Assembly (NCBI GenBank): GCA_017432305.1
Contig: JAFRJK010000002.1
Span: 1-64,000 of the forward strand
Reading direction: 5' to 3'
DNA from: Candidatus Saccharimonadota bacterium
Lineage (GTDB): Bacteria; Patescibacteriota; Saccharimonadia; Saccharimonadales; Saccharimonadaceae
DNA: 64,000 nucleotides
This document shows, in pieces, positions 44,372 to 53,946 of this stretch. The notes beneath the pieces were generated by a model, which had not been told where the DNA came from, did not search any database, and saw only the letters and a program-made list of their open reading frames with translations. How positions within the stretch are numbered: the stretch's first letter is position 1; every line of letters starts with the position of its first letter. The position numbers and the translations under genes were made by a program.

Positions 44372-44836
44372 TTAACGATTTGCTTTTCTAAGTTCGAGAT
44401 TGTAACCAAGAAGAGTTACAACTACTCCGACCATGATAGCAGAAAGTAAGACTTCGGTTGGTCCAGTAGTTGGGATGTCGTTGTCCGAAATGATTGGAGC
44501 CGGAAGATTAGATTGTTCCGGGGTTGCAGTAGTTTCAGTAGTAGTGTTTTCGGCAGGTTGAGTATTTTCGTTAGCGGCCTCGGTAGCCGAATATTGGTTT
44601 GCTGGAGAATTCTCGCTTGCGTTCGAGGAAAGCGTGTTTTCTTCAGTTTTTCCTTCTTTATTCTCAGTGGTTTGAGCAGTTTCAGCCTTTTGCTCTTTAT
44701 CTGAATTCTTTTTCGAGCCACTTAAAGCAGTCGAGAAAGCCCAAATTCCGACGAAAAATATAATCATCACAGCGATTGCAGAAAAAACCACAATCTTCAT
44801 TCTGCGACTTTTAGTTGCATCTTTAATATCGTTCAT
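44372..44836 (-). CDS. Surface protein with LPXTG-like sorting signal
   Basis: 154 aa. N-terminal membrane helix (residues about 14-35), then a low-complexity Glu/Thr/Asn/Ala-rich segment. The C-terminal signal has IPTTG, a hydrophobic helix (LLSAIMVGVVVTLLG) and a basic end (ELRKANR). This matches the sortase pattern [LI]PxTG, so it may be anchored to the wall or to pili. No sortase gene in the window. SD present (CGGAG) and a TATAAT about 65 nt upstream. Confidence 0.7.
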   Translation of the reverse strand: MNDIKDATKSRRMKIVVFSAIAVMIIFFVGIWAFSTALSGSKKNSDKEQKAETAQTTENKEGKTEENTLSSNASENSPANQYSATEAANENTQPAENTTTETTATPEQSNLPAPIISDNDIPTTGPTEVLLSAIMVGVVVTLLGYNLELRKANR

Positions 44837-44907
44837 AAAAAACTCCGTTTAACGGTCGAAACCCACCAATAGACCTTAGTTATTACTTTAATTATAGCAC
44901 AAAAACA

Positions 44908-45462
44908 CTAAAAAGTAAAGGTTGATAGGCGTGCAGCGGCGTATTTTTTAGTCGAGAGAAGTTTCCCCTCTATAAAATCGAGGTTAAAATTCTCCGGATG
45001 ACTTAAAATAAAGAGTTTTTTAGAGAGTTTTAAGAGGTCGTTAAAAGTTTCTTTTCTGATTTCTTCGATTTTGTCATATGGTGGATCAGCAATTACAAAG
45101 TCAAATTCGTCCCCAGAAAGGTTCTCAAACGAAGATTTTTCGACTTTTTCTACCATTATTTCTGCTTTTTCTTTAAGGCCGAGATTTTCGAGGTTTTGGT
45201 TTAAAATTTCGGCGGTTTTTCGGTCTTTTTCAATAAAAACGACTTTTTTCGCGCCACGAGATAGAGCTTCGATACCGATTGCGCCAGTTCCAGCGAAAGC
45301 GTCGAGAATAGTTGCGTCTTCTACTGCTGGGCCAATCATATTAAGAAGTGCTAGGCGCTCACGGGAACCCATTGGGTGTGTTTTTTCGTCTTTCGGAGCA
45401 AGAATTTCGCGCCCTTTCAAAGAGCCCGAAACAATTCTTAAATTAGTGAAATTATTTTTCAT
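44908..45462 (-). CDS. rsmD: 16S rRNA (guanine-N2)-methyltransferase RsmD
   Basis: Methylates G966 of 16S rRNA. LRIVSGSLKGREI at the start, SAM loop LDAFAGTGAIGIEALSRGA, catalytic DPPY in FVIADPPYDK. 184 aa from the ATG at 45462 (MKNNFTNLR), which has AAAGGA upstream and overlaps the preceding gene by 11 bp. Confidence 0.92.
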   Translation of the reverse strand: MKNNFTNLRIVSGSLKGREILAPKDEKTHPMGSRERLALLNMIGPAVEDATILDAFAGTGAIGIEALSRGAKKVVFIEKDRKTAEILNQNLENLGLKEKAEIMVEKVEKSSFENLSGDEFDFVIADPPYDKIEEIRKETFNDLLKLSKKLFILSHPENFNLDFIEGKLLSTKKYAAARLSTFTF

Positions 45463-46270
45463 TTTTCCTTTTCGGGATGCTAGCAAGCCAACAGAGAGCG
45501 ATTGCTTTAATTATTTCTGGGAGGAGAATATCTTTCGTTTCGAACGCAAGATCAGTCGTCCAACCACTGTGTCTAAATCTTGTATACATATCAAGTGCGG
45601 TAATTTTCTCGAGTGCACTATAAAAAGCTTCGCGAATTTCAGCATTTTTTATTTCTTTCTCCGTAATTTTCGGCATGACGCGACGTGGTGGAAGAGCGGT
45701 CATAGTCACAGCGACACCATATTCAAAAGCGATATGTTTACTCATATAACCGTTTGAGCCCCAATAGAGCCAATTATTTCGAAGAGTTTCTTTTCTATTA
45801 CTTCCGCGCATAATTCCCTTGATTGGGGTACCAAAAACTTTAAAGAATTCTTTTTCAGTCATCAACTCTTCTTGAGCCTCAACAAGTGGAAAATGATGCG
45901 CCGGGGTGAGGCCGTCGGTAACTGCGTGTGCCATCCAAGCAGCTTCAAAAGCGGCACGGACCTCGTCGCCTTTTTCAAGTGCTTTTCTCAAATTATACTG
46001 ATGATCCTCAATCATTTTAAAGAGTTTTCCGTCGTCAGCATTCGGAATAATAAAATGCATCGGTTCGTCTTTTCCGGGAGATTTTCGTTTCAAGCCGTCT
46101 GGCCCACCAGTCCCCTCGAAATTTAGAATCATTTTTATATCTGGGAATTTTACGTTACTTTTTAGATTTTTTGTAACAATTTTATAGGCGATTTTATCAA
46201 GCTTCTGGTGTGTGCCAATAATGCGCCCAGATTGCTTCGAATTAGTTTTTATCGCTAGAGTTGAATACAT
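45452..46270 (-). CDS. Zinc-dependent phospholipase C-like protein
   Basis: 272 aa, helical. The motif HAVTDGLTPAHH (about residues 121-132) corresponds to the HxxxDxxxPxH zinc site of phospholipase C/P1 nuclease-type proteins. The rest does not match well-known members, and no signal peptide is visible, so an intracellular hydrolase is likely. It lies between recG and rsmD in one operon (1-2 bp from recG). Confidence 0.6.
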   Translation of the reverse strand: MYSTLAIKTNSKQSGRIIGTHQKLDKIAYKIVTKNLKSNVKFPDIKMILNFEGTGGPDGLKRKSPGKDEPMHFIIPNADDGKLFKMIEDHQYNLRKALEKGDEVRAAFEAAWMAHAVTDGLTPAHHFPLVEAQEELMTEKEFFKVFGTPIKGIMRGSNRKETLRNNWLYWGSNGYMSKHIAFEYGVAVTMTALPPRRVMPKITEKEIKNAEIREAFYSALEKITALDMYTRFRHSGWTTDLAFETKDILLPEIIKAIALCWLASIPKRKNEK

Positions 46271-46271
46271 T

Positions 46272-48308
46272 TTAGTTCAGAGTGGTTAATTGTTGATATT
46301 TTTTGATTTCACAATTTAACTCTTCATATTTTACCATATTTTCCGGGTTTTCAGCAACTTTTTCAGCATCTTTTTGGGCGCGCGCAATAACCTTCGTATC
46401 GGTTAATTTTGCAATTTTTAGGTTCATTTCGCCATGTTGAAGTTTTCCATAGATTTCACCTGGACCACGAAGCTTTAAATCAATTTCAGCAAGATAAAAG
46501 CCATCCGTCGAATGTTGAAGTTCGGCAAGACGTTTATTTGGTTCGCCACTTTTTGTCGTAATCAAATAACATTCACTCGGCTTTGTTCCACGGCCAACAC
46601 GACCGCGAAGCTGATGAAGTTGAGCAAGGCCAAAATCTTCGGCATCACGAATCACAATTTCGGTCGCATTCGGGACATCAACCCCGACTTCAACCACAGT
46701 TGTTGAAACGAGAATATCAATTTCACCATTAGAAAAACGTCGCATAATGTCATCTTTTTCTTCCGGTTTCATTCGACCGTGGAGATATTCGATATTCGCA
46801 GTCGGAAAAATCATTTTTAATTTCGTTGCCTCTTCTTTTACGTTTGTCGAGACACTACGGCCGGTTTCCTCAATTAGCCGACAAATCCAATAAATCTGTT
46901 CTTTCTTCTTGATTTTTTCAGCGAGAACTGGATAGAGTTTCTCTTTCATCTCGAGCTCGCACATAATTTTCGTGTCGATTGGCGTACGGCCTTTTGGAAG
47001 TTCAGAAATTGTCGAAACATCAAGGTCGCCAAAAATCGTAAGTTGGAGCGAACGTGGGATTGGAGTGGCGGTCATTGCGAGAAGATGTGGCGAGGTTTCT
47101 TTATCGCCAGTTTTTAGAAGCAATTTTTGACGTTGCATCACACCAAAACGATGCTGTTCGTCAATTACCGCAAAGGCGAGATTGTGAAATTGCGTATCGT
47201 CCGTAATAATAGCATGGGTACCGATGATTAAATCAACTTTTCCTTTAACGATTTGATTTTTTATTAAAGTCTTATTTTTTGTTGCACCGATAAGTAATGC
47301 GATTTTAACTCCTAGTGGACCAAGCATTTTTTGAAGATTTTTTGCGTGTTGGGAGGCAAGGACGGCAGTCGGAGCGAGAATTGCGGATTGTTTTCCAGCC
47401 TTATAAGCTTGATAAATTGCGGCGGCAGCCACGACCGTTTTACCAGAACCAACATCGCCTTGTAAAAGTCGGTTCATCGGAACTGGTTCGCCAAGATCTT
47501 TTAAAATATCCCAAGTCGCAACGCGTTGGGCGTCGGTTAGCTTAAAGGGGAGTGAATTCACAAATCTTTTCGTATTTTCAGCCTTGAACGGACAAATTTC
47601 GGCTCTTAATTTTGAGTTTTCGTTGCGATTTAATTTTGCAGCAAGAATCAGCTCGAAAAGCTCTTCGTAACCGAGATATTTTTTTGCTTCCTCGACGTCC
47701 TCGGCCTTTTCTGGAAAATGGATGTTATAGAGCGCGTCAGCCCGAGCACCAGGTTCGGCGGTTGGAAGAAGATCTGGGGCGAGTGCGATTTCATTTCGGA
47801 GTTTATTAAAGAAACGGTTAAACCAAGCGGAATCATAAGAACCTTTCGAGGAATAAATCGGCTGAAAACCATTCGTGCCTTTTTCCTCGCTCATATCATC
47901 AATATCGTCCGCAACAACAGCAGATGGAGTGGCAATTTGGTAGCGATTAAAACGAAAACCGTATTCGCCGGTGAAATAGTATTCCTTATTTTCATCAAAA
48001 GCTTTCGCGCGGTAGGGCTGATTATACCAAACCGCTTTCACACTGCCAGTTTCATCGTAAACTTCACCAATTGTGACATTGAAATTGCGTCGTTTTGTAT
48101 ATTGGACATGAAGATTTCGAATTTTCCCGCGAATCATTACCTTTCCAGGAACAATGTCGGCAATTTTTGTTGTCTTTTTGTAGTCTTCGTAGGCGCGTGG
48201 AAAATAGTAGATGAGGTCTTTTACGGTTTTAAAGCCATGACGATTCAAGGCAGCCGCAGTTTTTGGGCCAATACCTTTAATCTCCTCCAACGGGCTAAAA
48301 AAATTCAT
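46272..48308 (-). CDS. recG: ATP-dependent DNA helicase RecG
   Basis: 678 aa. Remodels stalled forks and Holliday junctions. The wedge domain begins EEIKGIGPKTAAALNRHGFKTV; helicase motifs are LLQGDVGSGKTVVAAAA, DEQHRFGVMQR, LAMTATPIPRSL and the C-terminal QLRGRVGRG. Start set at 48308 (MNFFSPLEE): the -10 ends 6 nt upstream, so the mRNA is leaderless. First gene of the recG-plc-rsmD operon. Confidence 0.96.
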   Translation of the reverse strand: MNFFSPLEEIKGIGPKTAAALNRHGFKTVKDLIYYFPRAYEDYKKTTKIADIVPGKVMIRGKIRNLHVQYTKRRNFNVTIGEVYDETGSVKAVWYNQPYRAKAFDENKEYYFTGEYGFRFNRYQIATPSAVVADDIDDMSEEKGTNGFQPIYSSKGSYDSAWFNRFFNKLRNEIALAPDLLPTAEPGARADALYNIHFPEKAEDVEEAKKYLGYEELFELILAAKLNRNENSKLRAEICPFKAENTKRFVNSLPFKLTDAQRVATWDILKDLGEPVPMNRLLQGDVGSGKTVVAAAAIYQAYKAGKQSAILAPTAVLASQHAKNLQKMLGPLGVKIALLIGATKNKTLIKNQIVKGKVDLIIGTHAIITDDTQFHNLAFAVIDEQHRFGVMQRQKLLLKTGDKETSPHLLAMTATPIPRSLQLTIFGDLDVSTISELPKGRTPIDTKIMCELEMKEKLYPVLAEKIKKKEQIYWICRLIEETGRSVSTNVKEEATKLKMIFPTANIEYLHGRMKPEEKDDIMRRFSNGEIDILVSTTVVEVGVDVPNATEIVIRDAEDFGLAQLHQLRGRVGRGTKPSECYLITTKSGEPNKRLAELQHSTDGFYLAEIDLKLRGPGEIYGKLQHGEMNLKIAKLTDTKVIARAQKDAEKVAENPENMVKYEELNCEIKKYQQLTTLN

Positions 48309-48314
48309 GAGTCT

Positions 48315-48320
48315 ATTATA
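48315..48320 (-). promoter_or_regulatory. Leaderless recG promoter
   Basis: TATAAT, 6 nt from the ATG at 48308. Confidence 0.75.
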
Positions 48321-48349
48321 TAACAATTTTTAAATTCGAGTTTTGACGG

Positions 48350-49060
48350 CTATTTCGAGTGGGACTCGCGCCACTTATCGATCTCGCCGTGGTTACCAGA
48401 AAGAAGAACGTCCGGAACCTTCATCCCGCGAAAATCGGCTGGTTTTGTGTATTGTGGGAATTCGATATTGTCTTCGTCCGAAAAACTTTCGATTTCGGCG
48501 GACATTTCACCGCCAAGAACGCCCGGGATAAGGCGAACGATGGAATCGATTAAGATTAGAGCTGGGAGTTCCCCGCCGGTGAGGACGTATTTTCCAATAC
48601 AGAATTTTCTATCAACAAGAGTTAAGATTCGCTCATCATATCCTTCATAATGCGGGCAGAGGATGATGATATGGAGCGGTTTTCTCGGATTTTTCGTTTT
48701 ATTTTCGAAAAGTTCTGAAATGTCGCGGTCTCCGGTCGCGACGTCAGCCAGGGCTTTCGCGTCTTTTTGTTCCCAGATTTTTCCAGCTGGAGTTGGGAGA
48801 TAAACTAGTGCGTCTTCATCTTCTTTTTTCACAGATTCGATTGCATTAAAAACTGGTTCACACATCAAAAGCATTCCGTCGCCGCCACCATAAATTGTGT
48901 CGTCAACTTTTTTATGTGGACCAAGACCAAAATTTCTTAAATCAACAAAATTAAACTCCGCGATACCGTTCTCTTTTGCCTTCCACATCATTGAGGCATT
49001 AAGATAGGGCTCAAGCGTTTCTTTAAAAAGTGTAATAATCGTGAATTTAATCTTTGGCAT
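48350..49060 (-). CDS. trmD: tRNA (guanine-N1)-methyltransferase TrmD
   Basis: 236 aa SPOUT enzyme making m1G37. VDDTIYGGGDGMLLMCEP is the central motif, LCPHYEGYDERI and VLTGGELPALILIDSIVRLIPGVLG (key: LTGGELPALILID) form the knot, and the C-terminal ADFRGMKVPDVLLSGNH binds tRNA. Extended -10 (TGGTATAAT) ends 10 nt before ATG. Confidence 0.96.
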   Translation of the reverse strand: MPKIKFTIITLFKETLEPYLNASMMWKAKENGIAEFNFVDLRNFGLGPHKKVDDTIYGGGDGMLLMCEPVFNAIESVKKEDEDALVYLPTPAGKIWEQKDAKALADVATGDRDISELFENKTKNPRKPLHIIILCPHYEGYDERILTLVDRKFCIGKYVLTGGELPALILIDSIVRLIPGVLGGEMSAEIESFSDEDNIEFPQYTKPADFRGMKVPDVLLSGNHGEIDKWRESHSK

Positions 49061-49082
49061 ATTCTCTGTAATTATACCATAC

Positions 49083-49111
49083 TTGAAAAAAGTTGTAAAA
49101 TATGGTATAAT
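49083..49111 (+). promoter_or_regulatory. Promoter of the cysteine-cluster gene
   Basis: TTGAAA, 17-bp gap and TATAAT with TGG. A T8 run lies in the leader just before the ribosome binding site. Confidence 0.75.
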
Positions 49112-49162
49112 AAGAAGAGTAGCATCTTATACACTTTTTTATTTTTTTTGGGAGGGCAAAAG

Positions 49163-49735
49163 ATGAGAACATTTGAGGAAATGCTGAAAGATGGGTTCTT
49201 AGATAGGATAATCTATAACGACAGCGGAGCTCGACATTATAAAAAGGATGATAACGAGGCAAAAAATTGCGACTACGAGCTTTGTAAAAAATGCGGCGGG
49301 AAGTGCTGTAGGCTCTGTGGATGCGAATTCTCGCCGGATGATTTCTCCGATTTATCCTTCGAGGGGTTACTCAAGGAAATTGAGAAAGGCTACATCACGC
49401 TCGAGCTCGTCGATGGTGATCAGTTTTACATCGCAGGATGGATTTGGCACGTTCGGATGAGAAATGCCGATCAGCCGATAGTAGTAATGCCGGGCACACC
49501 TAATAGCAAAAAAGGGTGCATTGCCTTAAAAGAGGACGGTTGTGTATTTGACTATAAACACCGTCCAGCCAGTGGGAGATTGCTTATTCCGGCTAGGGAT
49601 GAAAGATATTTTCACTGGGAGTGTCATACGGATTATGGGACTAGAGAAGCGCTCTTGGAGTGGAAGGCGCACCAGAAAGTTTTACATGATCTTGCAAAGT
49701 TTGTCGGAGATAAGAATTATCCGTGTACCATTTAA
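49163..49735 (+). CDS. YkgJ-like cysteine-cluster protein
   Basis: 190 aa. CKKCGGKCCRLCGC (about residues 39-52), with later Cys in GCIALKEDGCVFDY, matches the zinc/iron-binding cluster of YkgJ (CxxCCxxx) proteins. Function of the family is unknown; metal binding is likely. Start at 49163 has GGGAGG upstream; an earlier in-frame codon lies in the ribosome binding site. Own promoter and terminator. Confidence 0.75.
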   Translation: MRTFEEMLKDGFLDRIIYNDSGARHYKKDDNEAKNCDYELCKKCGGKCCRLCGCEFSPDDFSDLSFEGLLKEIEKGYITLELVDGDQFYIAGWIWHVRMRNADQPIVVMPGTPNSKKGCIALKEDGCVFDYKHRPASGRLLIPARDERYFHWECHTDYGTREALLEWKAHQKVLHDLAKFVGDKNYPCTI

Positions 49736-49756
49736 TTGAATCGGATTTCGCACATT

Positions 49757-49784
49757 AAAAAGGACCCCTTTCGGGGCCCTTTTT
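49757..49784. terminator. Bidirectional terminator
   Basis: AAAAAGGACCCC pairs with GGGGCCCTTTTT. It serves the cysteine-cluster gene and the candidate minus-strand RNA. Confidence 0.9.
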
Positions 49785-49902
49785 CGCGCTGAAGCGCGCC
49801 CACCCGCGGGCACAATGTATTTTTGTTTTAATCCGCTGTTTGTTTTTTAAAGTCTCCACACTCCACTAACGCTCAGTGGAACCCGTGTGAAGCGTTTCAG
49901 CT
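49757..49902 (-). ncRNA. Candidate small RNA
   Basis: Minus-strand promoter TTGACA (49939-49934), 18-bp gap, TAAAAT (49915-49910). The predicted transcript of about 145 nt has no open frame of note. It contains a double stem CACAC(…)CCACT/AGTGG(…)GTGTG, a pairing of GCTGAA with TTCAGC that closes a multi-branch, a GCCC/GGGC hairpin and a terminator. I do not recognise an Rfam family; it is not an obvious tmRNA, SRP RNA or RNase P RNA. Confidence 0.5.
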
Positions 49903-49995
49903 TATGTTTATTTTAATATAATCAAGACAGAATTGTCAAGTGGTATCGAGAAAAATCACAAACGCTATAGGTAGAAAAGCACAAAAACTCAATTT

Positions 49996-50196
49996 TACGC
50001 AACGGATATAGAACCCAAAGCCCATATCATTTCCGCCTGGCACCCATACACGGCCAGCGCCTGACCCGACGAGGATGTGTAAATTACCAGCAAGGTAATT
50101 AGAGGAAGCCAGAAGTTCCCACCAGGCACCGAATATATCACGGTTCCAAATACTTCCTTCTGATTTGTAATATTCCCCACCCCTCCAAAAATCCAA
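49996..50196 (-). repeat. Silent FISUMP-like cassette 24
   Basis: Head LDFWRGGEY, middle FGAWWELLASS, tail GFGFYIRCV. The tail continues into GCGTAAAATTGAGTTTTTG, a flank found again at 18906. Confidence 0.85.
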
Positions 50197-50239
50197 GAGA
50201 ACACCAAAGCTCTAATATTCTATATATATTGCTCTGTAG

Positions 50240-50430
50240 TATTTTTGGAGGGGTGGGTATTATGCTCGTAGTATTGGTGAGATTAGAAACCGTGGAAGTG
50301 ACGGTCATTGGTGGGCATTAAGCACTATCTCTAACCAAGGCGCAAATTTTCTCAGTTCATCTATTTCCAATAATGCCTTTATTGCTCCTCAGGATGGATA
50401 TTATAGAGGATATGGAAGATTTATCCGTGC
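50240..50430 (+). repeat. Silent FISUMP-like cassette 25 (frameshifted tail)
   Basis: Type-2 head YFWRGGYY, middle DGHWWALSTIS. The palindrome lacks one T (CCGTGCGCAACGG, 50425-50437), so the tail reads IRAQR. Confidence 0.8.
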
Positions 50431-50625
50431 GCAACGGAGCATATGCCCATATCCCCTATAATAATGTCCGTCTGTAACTCGTGCGATACTAGAGGGGGTT
50501 ATATCGGTATGAAGATAAGCCGCATAGGACGCTGATCCAGCATAATTCTTATACCAATCTCCATTAGAAAGACGATATATAACAACGCCAGATGACAAAT
50601 TATAAATCCCACCCCTCCAAAAATA
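50428..50625 (-). repeat. Silent FISUMP-like cassette 26
   Basis: Type-2-like head LYFWRGG, middle NGDWYKNYAGSAS, tail GYGHMLRCAR, then a stop a few codons later. Confidence 0.85.
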
Positions 50626-50672
50626 TAACAGAGCATAATTAGTTCTCTAATATTATAGTAATACTGTTCCGA

Positions 50673-50885
50673 TTGGATTTTTGGAGGGGTGGGGTATATC
50701 AGAATTATCAAGGCGCTGGCAATGGAATAAAATGGCGCACTGGAAATTCCGCTTGGTGGTATCCGTCTGTGTTAGCTATATCAGATCGCGCTGCTGCTTT
50801 CTATACGGACATTCGCGACGGTGCTGGTACTGCGTTTCTACCAGGTTCGGTATCCCGAGGGTATGGAATGTCTATCCGTTGCGCA
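50673..50885 (+). repeat. Silent FISUMP-like cassette 27
   Basis: Head LDFWRGG, middle NSAWWYPSVLAIS, tail GYGMSIRCAT. Palindrome variant CCGTTGCGCAACGA at 50876-50889. Confidence 0.85.
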
Positions 50886-51086
50886 ACGAATATAGAACCC
50901 CGCACCCCTAGCATCAGAGCTTCCAGGATAAACGTAACCGTTAATAGATTGGCTTATGTGGATGGGGAAATTACTTCCAGCATTAGCTGAAGTAGCCTTA
51001 TAGGTCCAATAGATACCTAGGCTCAAGCGAGAGCTATTAAAAATTCCGCCATTATTGCGTGAATAATTCCCACCCCTCCAAAAATA
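50880..51086 (-). repeat. Silent FISUMP-like cassette 28
   Basis: Type-2 head YFWRGGNY, middle LGIYWTYKATSA, tail GAGFYIRCATD. Head-to-head with cassette 29. Confidence 0.85.
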
Positions 51087-51127
51087 CTACAGAGCATTAT
51101 TAGGATATTATAGTAATTCTGTTCCGA

Positions 51128-51328
51128 TTGGATTTTTGGAGGGGTGGGGTTATATACTATGGCACTGGAGCGATTAGTCTTCGCACCTCGGAGGCTCGTT
51201 GGTGGACACGCAAGATGATTGAAAATTGGGCTAGCTACAGCCTTGGCACATTTATTTATCAGAATAAAGGTCATGCCCATCCTGGATATATCTATTATAT
51301 ATCAAACGGGTATTCTATCCGTTACGTA
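51128..51328 (+). repeat. Silent FISUMP-like cassette 29
   Basis: Head LDFWRGG, middle EARWWTRKMI, tail GYSIRYV with Cys changed to Tyr. The tail ends 4 bp before the stop codon of the convergent obgE. Confidence 0.85.
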
Positions 51329-51332
51329 AAGC

Positions 51333-52760
<1,428 letters not shown>

Positions 52761-52822
52761 CTATTACCACCCTATCCTTATATTATACCACAAAATGCTT
52801 ATTTTTACAAGTTTAACAGGGG

Positions 52823-53920
52823 TTAGCGACGATGGATAAAGTTCCAAGAACGCCACTCGCCACTATCAACATTACGGACAGTAACGCGTCCCCAGCGACC
52901 ATTATAGTTCATATCTGAAACGGTAATTGTGCCGTCACCATTAACCGATTCGACATAACCGACGTGGCCATAATAACCAGAGCCAGTTTGGAAGACATCG
53001 CCAGCGCGCGGGCTCTTATCAACTGGGAAGCCAGCATTTCTTGCGTTATTTGCCCAGGAGCGAGCGTTACCCATGTTACCTGGAAGATCCGGACGACGAC
53101 TCCAAGCATACCAAGTACACCAACCATAAGCATAACGGTTTCCAGCCGAATACTGCGCGCGATACGAGTACGAAACGCCACCGCCACCACCTCTACGAGT
53201 AGCTGGTGCGACATAATCTGGACGTTCATAATCTGGAAGTTCACCGTTTGGAATCAAAATTTTCATCCCACCAACTAAATTACTATCTAGCTCGAGCGAG
53301 TTCGCAGCCACAATGTCTTCGATGGAAGATTTATATTTTTGAGCGATAGTATTAACGGTCTCGCCATTTTTAACGGTATAGACGAAGCCAGCGCGTCCAG
53401 GAACATAGATTTTTTGGCCAGGAGAGACTTGGACGTTCGCTTTAAAGCCGTTTGACCAACGAATCATCGTTTCGTCGACGCCGGAAGCAGAATATTTTTG
53501 AGCAATTGAGGCAATTGTTTCACCAGGGGAAACAATATATTCAACCACACCAACTGCGAGATGAGAAGTATCGACAATATTTGGCTTATCAATTTTCTCA
53601 CTTTTAACTGAAACGACTGCCGAAGCTGAGGTGATAGAATCGTAGTTCGTCGCAATAACCGCCGCTGTTGGGCTATTCATTGATTTTGCGACCTCCGAAA
53701 TAATGTACATTTCAGCGGTCTGGTCAGCAGACGCAGCAAAGTTATTAGCCGCGAGAACGCGCATATCGATACTAGTTTCTTTATCTTCAAATTTATCTTT
53801 CGAGCCAAAGAAAGCCACACTAATAATAGCGGCCGAAATTAGGACGTATGGAAAAGCACGGCGGATTGTCTTAAAATGCGCCTTTTTAGTGGTTTTCTCT
53901 TTCTTTTCTTTCTTCGTCAT
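52823..53920 (-). CDS. Secreted LysM-CHAP peptidoglycan hydrolase
   Basis: 365 aa. A membrane helix after a Lys-rich start (residues about 25-42) anchors or exports it. Two LysM repeats follow (YIVSPGETIASIAQKYSAS and YTVKNGETVNTIAQKYKSS). A C-terminal CHAP amidase/endopeptidase domain contains the catalytic Cys in YGWCTWYAW and His in GHVGYVESV. It probably acts in cell separation or host-wall contact. Downstream member of the ruvX-mltG operon. Confidence 0.9.
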   Translation of the reverse strand: MTKKEKKEKTTKKAHFKTIRRAFPYVLISAAIISVAFFGSKDKFEDKETSIDMRVLAANNFAASADQTAEMYIISEVAKSMNSPTAAVIATNYDSITSASAVVSVKSEKIDKPNIVDTSHLAVGVVEYIVSPGETIASIAQKYSASGVDETMIRWSNGFKANVQVSPGQKIYVPGRAGFVYTVKNGETVNTIAQKYKSSIEDIVAANSLELDSNLVGGMKILIPNGELPDYERPDYVAPATRRGGGGGVSYSYRAQYSAGNRYAYGWCTWYAWSRRPDLPGNMGNARSWANNARNAGFPVDKSPRAGDVFQTGSGYYGHVGYVESVNGDGTITVSDMNYNGRWGRVTVRNVDSGEWRSWNFIHRR

Positions 53921-53946
53921 ATTTAGCTGAGGTTTTCTCTCCCCTC

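Noticed and set aside
204-51328. The cassette frames as independent small genes (MDFWRGG... proteins)
   Set aside because: The initial Met is only a TTG codon within the conserved head, there is no ribosome binding site, many heads have a stop just upstream, and products are domain fragments.
204-51328. Diversity-generating retroelement template/variable repeats
   Set aside because: Differences are not restricted to adenines, cassettes vary in length, and no reverse transcriptase gene is in the window. A distant DGR cannot be excluded, but the pattern does not fit.
204-51328. Insertion sequences or MITEs
   Set aside because: No transposase, no target duplications seen, and the interior keeps protein-coding constraint (WRGG, WW, RCV).
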